From: Drosophila miranda
Taxonomy: Eukaryota > Arthropoda > Insecta > Diptera > Drosophilidae
Length of the DNA stretch: 64,000 nt
Assembly: GCF_003369915.1 (NCBI RefSeq)
Contig: NC_046676.1
Coordinates: forward strand, 4,402,001-4,466,000
Direction of reading: 5' to 3'
This document shows positions 58,339 through 64,000 of the stretch, in pieces. Below the pieces are notes generated by a model that made no database searches, was not told where the DNA came from, and worked only from the letters and a program-made list of their open reading frames with translations. How positions within the stretch are numbered: position 1 is the first letter of the stretch; the number at the start of each line of letters is the position of its first letter. The translations under genes were made by a program, and so were the position numbers.

Positions 58339-59479
58339 ACGAGGGGGAACGTTGTGAGTTGCTGCGGACACCGCAACTCTACAGTTATACCCGATACTTA
58401 GTCAGTATGGCTCTCCTGCGGCAGACGCCGCTAATATTGAACGACACGACAAAGAGTGCGTGCGAGAGAGACAGAAAATCAGTCTGAGCGTGACGTCGGG
58501 CGCTGCGTAGCCAGTGCAAATTGATTTGTTCCTTTTGGCTATAAAAATGATCTGATCTGATCCAGATTCAGCAATCTGATAGATATGATCATTATCTATG
58601 ATTCTGCGTTTTTAGTTTTCTCGAATGTGCAATATTGTCGATGCAACAGATTTTCGTCCTTTGTGGGGGCGGAAGGAGGTGGGGCGAAATTTTGAGATAT
58701 ACGTTTTAAAGTGAGATCTAACAGGAGTGCGGATACCAAATTTGGTTACTCTAGCCTTAATAGTCTCTGAGATTTGTGAATATCCCCAGATTTTCATCCT
58801 TTGCGGGGGCGGAAGGGGGTGTGGCGAAATTTGGACACGAAACGGTCAAGGTCCGATATCACAGGAGTGTGGATACCAAATTTGGTTGCTCTGGCTTTTA
58901 TAGGTTCTGAGATCCTTGAACTCATATTTTGCGATTGGCAAACCGACCATGAAACCTGTGTGTTAGAGAGAGACAGAGCGAGAAAGAATGATATTGTTTT
59001 CTTGATTCTGGCTATAATAATTATACGATCTGGTTGAGATTTTACACTCTAGAACATATAGTCATTTTCTACGATTCTTCGTTTTTGGTTTTATATATCT
59101 TTAAAAATGTGGATGCCACAGATTTTCGTTCTTTGTGGGGGCGGAAGTGGGCGGGGCGAAGTTTTGAAATATTTTTGTAGCAGTGACATATCACAGAAGT
59201 CTGGATCCAAAACATCGTTGCTCTAGATCTTATAGTCTTTGAGCACTAGGCGCTGAAGGGGACGGACGGACGGACGGACGGACGGACGGACGGACGGACG
59301 GACGGACGGACGGACGGCCAGACGGACAGACAGACAGGGCTCAATCGACTCGGCTATTGATGCTGATCAAGAATATATATACTTTATGGGGTCGGAAACG
59401 ATTCCTTCTGGACGTTACACACATCCACTTTTACCACAAATCTAATATACCCCAATACTCATTTTGAGTATCGGGTATA
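58339..59479 (+). mobile_element. DINE-1-like (Helentron) element, full-length copy D
   Basis: Begins ACGAGGGGGAACGTTGTGAG with the TTGCTGCGG-ACA-CCGCAA hairpin at about 58359-58376 and TATACCCGATACT just after. It ends AGTATCGGGTATA at 59479. It has three internal modules and a strongly expanded (GGAC)n tract at 59261-59337. It is in inverted orientation to copy C, with hairpin ends facing each other across 4.4 kb. Confidence 0.85.
59261..59337 (+). repeat. (GGAC)n tract inside DINE-1 copy D
   Basis: About fourteen GGAC units followed by GACA-type variants. On the opposite strand this is (GTCY)n. It is much longer than in the copies at 20450 and 52960. Confidence 0.9.
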
Positions 59480-60305
59480 CAAATTATTTAAATTAACATA
59501 AAACACTCGACAGCACACATATTATTTCTTTTCAAATTTCTGCCTTCCCGATCTCTTCCCGACCTTCCGCAATCGGACTGTTTTCGACGACCACTCGCGC
59601 CGCCACTCGAAATCTCAGACTGTTCTTGGTCGCGCTCAGTCTGCGCTATGTAGCACTTCCTTGGCTCGCTCTCCAACCTGACGATTAAGTTTTTTTTCCT
59701 TCCAAAAACCACTCAACTCCCACTAGCGTCGTTGGCGCCCGGGTACTTGGGCCTGTAAATTTTCCACTGCAGCTTCGGCTGCTCCTCCGGGCCCCTTTTG
59801 CGTCCCTCGGCCACTCGATCTCCTCGACGCCTCGGCGTCTTTGGATCCGTGAAGCTGAACCGGGTCGGTTTTGAAATGAAAATACGGCGACACGGCGTTC
59901 CTCTTCTGCCGTATAAACTGCGCCAATAGCCGGTCCTATGCGGATGAAATCATCTAACTAGTTTGACCAATTACTTTCTCCCCTTCTACATCTTACCTAG
60001 CTTGGAAAAACTAACGCCGGATTAACTCAAGACTTTCTCGTTTCTGAAGCACTGAGATTAAAATATATTTTTTTTCTGATAAAAGAAAACGAATGCTCGG
60101 GTCGAGCGCCAAAACGGGAAGAGACCGAAGCCAAGCCTCTCAACATGCTAGAACCTTCGAGCCCTCTCATAGAACAAGGGAAATGCCAGAAAAAGTTGAC
60201 AATCTGGGCTGTTAAATCTATCACCCTTTCCTATGCCCCTTTTCGTGACCTCCCAAACCTAGCCCATAGAGGGTGTATGCTCTGCCACGGCCATTACGGT
60301 GCCGA
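59480..60305. other. Possible decayed repeat DNA right of DINE-1 copy D
   Basis: GC-richer than its surroundings, with open minus-strand frames at 59488-59712 and 59723-59926 that show no domain. TGGCGCCC at 59733-59740 resembles the start of a tRNA-Lys primer binding site, so a decayed LTR element is possible, but no long terminal repeat pair was found. Confidence 0.25.
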
Positions 60306-60320
60306 CCACTAGATGGCGCT
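60306..60320 (+). promoter_or_regulatory. CTCF-type insulator motif
   Basis: The 15 bases CCACTAGATGGCGCT match the CTCF core consensus (CCASYAGRKGGCRSY) at every position; Drosophila CTCF shares the AGRTGGCGC core. It lies 230 bases before the broken Gln-rich gene, where a promoter or insulator could be. Confidence 0.55.
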
Positions 60321-60544
60321 GCGAACTAGCTCTCTCGGCTGATCCAAGCGTTACAACGGTCAGATTATTTCCACACGTCATGTTTTTTTTCTAACCTCAA
60401 ATAGCACAATGGTCGAAAAATGGTGGAAACTTATTTGAAAAATTCATCGGATTCGCTTGAAACTCGTTGCTCGTTATTTTTGGGGAGGCTGATTACGAAG
60501 CCAAGCCACCAGTCTCACAACAAGCCGACTGGTCCGCACAGCAC

Positions 60545-61448
60545 CGCGCTGAAGCCCCAACAACTACAGATTTTCGAAGCTCCGAAGCACTGCCGAAGGG
60601 CAGCTGGATATCCTCAAGCGTGACTTTAAGCGGCGAGCGCTGGAGCTGAAGGAGCAGGAAGATCAAAACCAGGATCAGGATCAGCAGTACGATAAGCAGA
60701 ACGTTCTGGAGCTGTTCGCACAGAGGAGTGGTGCGCAGGTCAGTGCCATACACACACCCATCACCAGCTACCGCCCGACGGACAGCAAGAGCAGCAGCTG
60801 ACAGAAAAACTGCAGCAGTCCATCAACGATATTGCGCCCCAGTCAAAGAGGCAGGCGCAGCAGCAAGTGCTAGTGCAACACCAGCTGGAACCTACGACAC
60901 CGTAGCATCATTTGAGCAGCATATTCAATGAGACTGCAAGCTAGAAGGATTTCTCCACTTTGGCTGTGGCCGCGAATGACAGCAACAACAGCAGCCCAAC
61001 AGCAGCCCAACAGCAGCCCAACAGCAGCCCAACAGCAGCCCAACAGCATCGTCAATAACCAGGCAACGGCCGTGCACGACAGCAACTCGCCCAATCAAAT
61101 GCCCAGTATGGAGGCAGCAGCAGCAGTAAGTACATGCACTTGAAACTTGACATTGACAAAACCGCATCATCAGTTCCAACAGCTATCGTCATTGCCGACT
61201 TACAATAAATCGCAGATGGAGGCGGTTGACCCGTTTGACAATATATGGCTGAGTCGGCACAGCAGTTGTCACATCCATCACCCATACTGCGGTACCTTAT
61301 TTATTTCAATGAATATCAGGTGCAGTTGCATGCGCAGGCGCAGCAGCAGGAGCAGCAATCACCACAACCTCCACTGCAGCCACATAGCCACATAGGAAAG
61401 ACCTTTGATAAGAAAGAAGAGACCGAGACTGACATTACATATATTTGA
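60545..61448 (+). pseudogene. Broken copy of a Gln-rich protein gene
   Basis: Protein-like sequence continues but hops between frames. 60598-60801 reads EGQLDILKRDFKRRALELKEQ; after a frame change comes EQQLTEKLQQSINDIAPQ, stopping near 60905. A stop then splits SSIFNETAS from KDFSTLAVAAND. After an 11-base tandem repeat the frame reads FQQLSSLPTYNKSQ and DPFDN, then MAESAQQLSHPSP to TGA near 61448. One intact-looking intron remains (GTAAGT at about 61122 to CATCAG at about 61172). Its presence suggests a DNA-level duplicate rather than a retrocopy. The parent gene is not recognised. A real gene with unusual splicing or sequence errors is the alternative. Confidence 0.5.
60990..61044 (+). repeat. 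11-base tandem repeat, five exact copies
   Basis: AGCAGCCCAAC is repeated five times without change. As 11 is not a multiple of three, each unit shifts the frame, so every frame reads a Gln/Pro/Asn/Ser/Ala mixture with an 11-residue period. Confidence 0.95.
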
Positions 61449-64000
61449 AAATTCCCTAACTGAGATAAAACTTTATTCAAAAATAAAAAAAGTTGTCCTC
61501 TTTTCCTGTCTCTTTTTAAATAGTATATTCATCCTCTTTAATCGACTTTTTTGTCGGCTTGACCCGTATTTGTGACGAGTTGTTGGCATTACTGGTGCAA
61601 AATATACATTCAAGGAAACGTTATACTAGCAATTTAAAGATAGCCCGTCCAGTTGGCATAGAAGAACTGAGTGACTCAGAACCAGAAAATAAAGTACAGT
61701 TATTCTGAGGGGTTTGGGAGGGAGTCCTTATACACTTCTTCGGCACTTCATCTTTAATTTTCGCGATTATCTGTTTTTAAACTGGAACATTAGTACATAT
61801 ACATATTTTTAATACGAAGTTCAAAGTAGGGGGGCTCCAATGATCCAGATAATCGAGTTCGGCAGTGAATTTTACTGCAGTGTCCCAATTGGGGTGTGTG
61901 ACGTCTTATTTTGTCTTATTCCTTGTCTTATTCTTAGTCCTTACACCACTGCGTCCTTTTCTCTTTATAAGAACTTCAGTCATTCCTCAGTCAACACACC
62001 CAAACGTGCATTATTGTTCCTATAAAGAAAGTAAAGAGCTAAAGACGACATACCAGAAGTATCGACAGTCCACTCGCAGGCTTAAAGAGAAAATTAACAC
62101 AAAATCTGATTAGAAATGAAGCAGAGCATAATTAAAAGCAGTTAGGCGTCATAAAGCGTATGGATGATCTCTCAGACGTCAACTAAAGGGATTTTCTTGT
62201 TCTCAATGTGCCCAAAATTTACTCATTCCCAGCGCCCTGAAATTCAAGTGTTTTTCTCGATCTGGCTGGACTGTACTCCTGAGAATGGTCAACGGGAATT
62301 AGAAATTTAATCGCAATTGGAGGAAAATCTTGTCAGGCAGTAATATTATTGCTTTTTGGGTTGTATTGTCCCGCCGACTTGTGTGAAAAAGTGTAGAGCC
62401 ACGAGTGTGTTGTTAATTTTGAAAAATACTAGATACTACAGGATCCAGAGAGACTTCCTACTTATTGCATAAGCTTGCTTATGCATAAATAATAACCCTG
62501 AATTGGCACACAAAATCTCTTAATGAACCATTATAAAAAATGTATTTCCCCATAATTTTCAATGTCAAGATTGATATTTATTCGTTTGTTTTTATTTATC
62601 CCCTCTCCATACATTCATATGTATAAATATACACAACGCAAATAAAAGTGAGAGAAAATATTTGTTTCTGTTGTATCACATTTTTCTATGTATGAAAATT
62701 TCTAATCTCTTTAAAAAATAAAAAACCAACATTTTGCTTGAGTTTTACACCATTTTGTTGTTTTGTTTTTTTTTTTTGATTTATTGGAGTTATGAATGTT
62801 TCTATATAGGATATAAAAGTATACAGAAAGTATTAGAGAGCGCTGCAATTAGCCAAAACTAATTAGGCAAATAATTAATTTATGAACATAACGAATTCGG
62901 GGCAGCCCGAAGTCCAAAATACTCTCACTTGATTGTCAACGATAGGCAGGATTATAAATCTAACTAATCGTGGCGTAAATACTGGAATATTCCGTCGAAT
63001 AATCGTAACAAATGATTGAATTTCACTTCTTAATCCTTGGGGGGTTTCCAACGTCCCTACGAAGTGTTTATACTCTCTGCCAACCATATGCCATATGTAT
63101 AATGTATTTGATTTATTTCTCTTTTAAATAAATGAAGAAATCATGAGATACAGCAGCTGAGGACGTGGAATATGCTGAAAGCCGTCTGGCCTTTCTCAGA
63201 TTTGGCACTCTCTCATAATTGTTGCACCTGAAATATATTTATTTGAAACACACACATACATATACATTAGGTAGTAGGTATAGGTATGCTTATATAGATA
63301 GACTTATTTCGCGCCTCCGACAGGTGAGACTCTGTTTTTTTGGGGGAAATTCCTGCCCGAATATATATATTCATTATATGTGCATATATATTGGATCTTC
63401 ATGACGGTTTGACCTCGACACGCTTCAGTGGAATTTTTTTGGACTGTTTATGTTTGGTTTATAACGACGATACGATATGATGATATACCCGAACATACCT
63501 ACATATATACGAGTCATTTATAGAACGGATTGTTGCGAACATTTGGTGCTCATTGGGGTTGGGGCAAAATAAGTAAAGACTACACCAACACAAAAGCAAA
63601 ATCAAAAGCAAAGACAAAAACAACAGCAAGAGTACGATCGGAGAGCTCAAGGTTATTGAATGGTGGAATTGGAATCGGAATCAAATTGGAAGAGCAAGTG
63701 CAAAAGGAAGTGTGGGATTTTTCATTACTTTATTTTATATAGATTAACTTAGGCGTACGAGTATACTTAATTTAAAGGCTGTAAAGGTTCTATAAGCCTT
63801 TGCGTTGCTTTTGTGTTGTTTTGTGTGAGTGATTTTTGTTTTGTTTTTGTTGTTGGTGAGGAATATTTTTGTGTTGATGTTTCATATAAATATATATATG
63901 TATATATCGTGTTTGTGTGGTGTGTGTTTATATAAAACTAGCATACATATGGATATATCGTGTAGAAAAACCAAAGACAGATGGGGGCATCTATCGTACG
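61449..64000. other. Right flank, AT-rich, no complete gene
   Basis: Short coding-like pieces occur near 61556-61620 (minus), 61640-61709 (plus) and 62020-62114 (plus), but they do not join into a gene. A 70-codon minus-strand frame at 62875-63087 starts MVGREYKHFVGTLETPQG; its protein-like composition is notable but it has no context. 63220-63500 and 63850-63960 are TA-rich. The last few hundred bases look like UTR or intron of a gene beyond the window, but I cannot show this. Confidence 0.35.

Overview
The window is nuclear DNA from a fruit fly of the genus Drosophila. Short introns with clear GT..AG signals, compact TATA promoters, abundant CA/CT/CCAT simple repeats and four DINE-1-like (Helentron) elements carrying the typical (GTCY)n stretch all fit. 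The form of the DINE-1 copies makes me lean to the obscura group, but this is a guess. All exon models below were assembled by hand from splice signals and reading-frame phase; each closes in frame.

Layout. (1) 1.8-6.3 kb: two head-to-head paralogous genes for secreted CUB-like proteins. Between them lies a 0.55 kb tandem duplication that copied the promoter and first codons of the right-hand gene. (2) 6.3-40.8 kb: mostly non-coding DNA, then the ten coding exons of a class B (secretin-type) neuropeptide receptor recognised as hector (hec). A possible 5' leader exon near 7.3-8.3 kb would give it a 21 kb first intron. The last coding exon runs in frame past a TGA-CTA stop into 141 further codons. 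(3) 43.4-47.7 kb, minus strand: an ALP/Enigma (Zasp)-type PDZ protein with two alternative 3' ends. (4) 50.15-50.91 kb, minus strand: a single-exon secreted, acidic, Ser/Glu-rich protein with two 58-residue repeats set between basic cleavage-like sites. (5) 52.8-59.5 kb: two near-identical DINE-1 copies in inverted orientation flank a CCDC96/CFAP184-type ciliary coiled-coil gene and a small secreted protein. (6) 59.5-64 kb: repeat-rich DNA with a strong CTCF-like site, a broken Gln-rich gene and short coding-like fragments.

The genes do not form one pathway. The CUB pair probably shares gut- or fat-body-type control (GATA motifs). hec is a neuronal receptor, the PDZ gene is probably muscle/actin related, and the CCDC96-type gene should act in the sperm flagellum or in ciliated sensory neurons. 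The best candidates for something undescribed are the hec stop-codon readthrough, the duplicated promoter with its chimeric mini-ORF, and the dibasic-flanked repeat protein.
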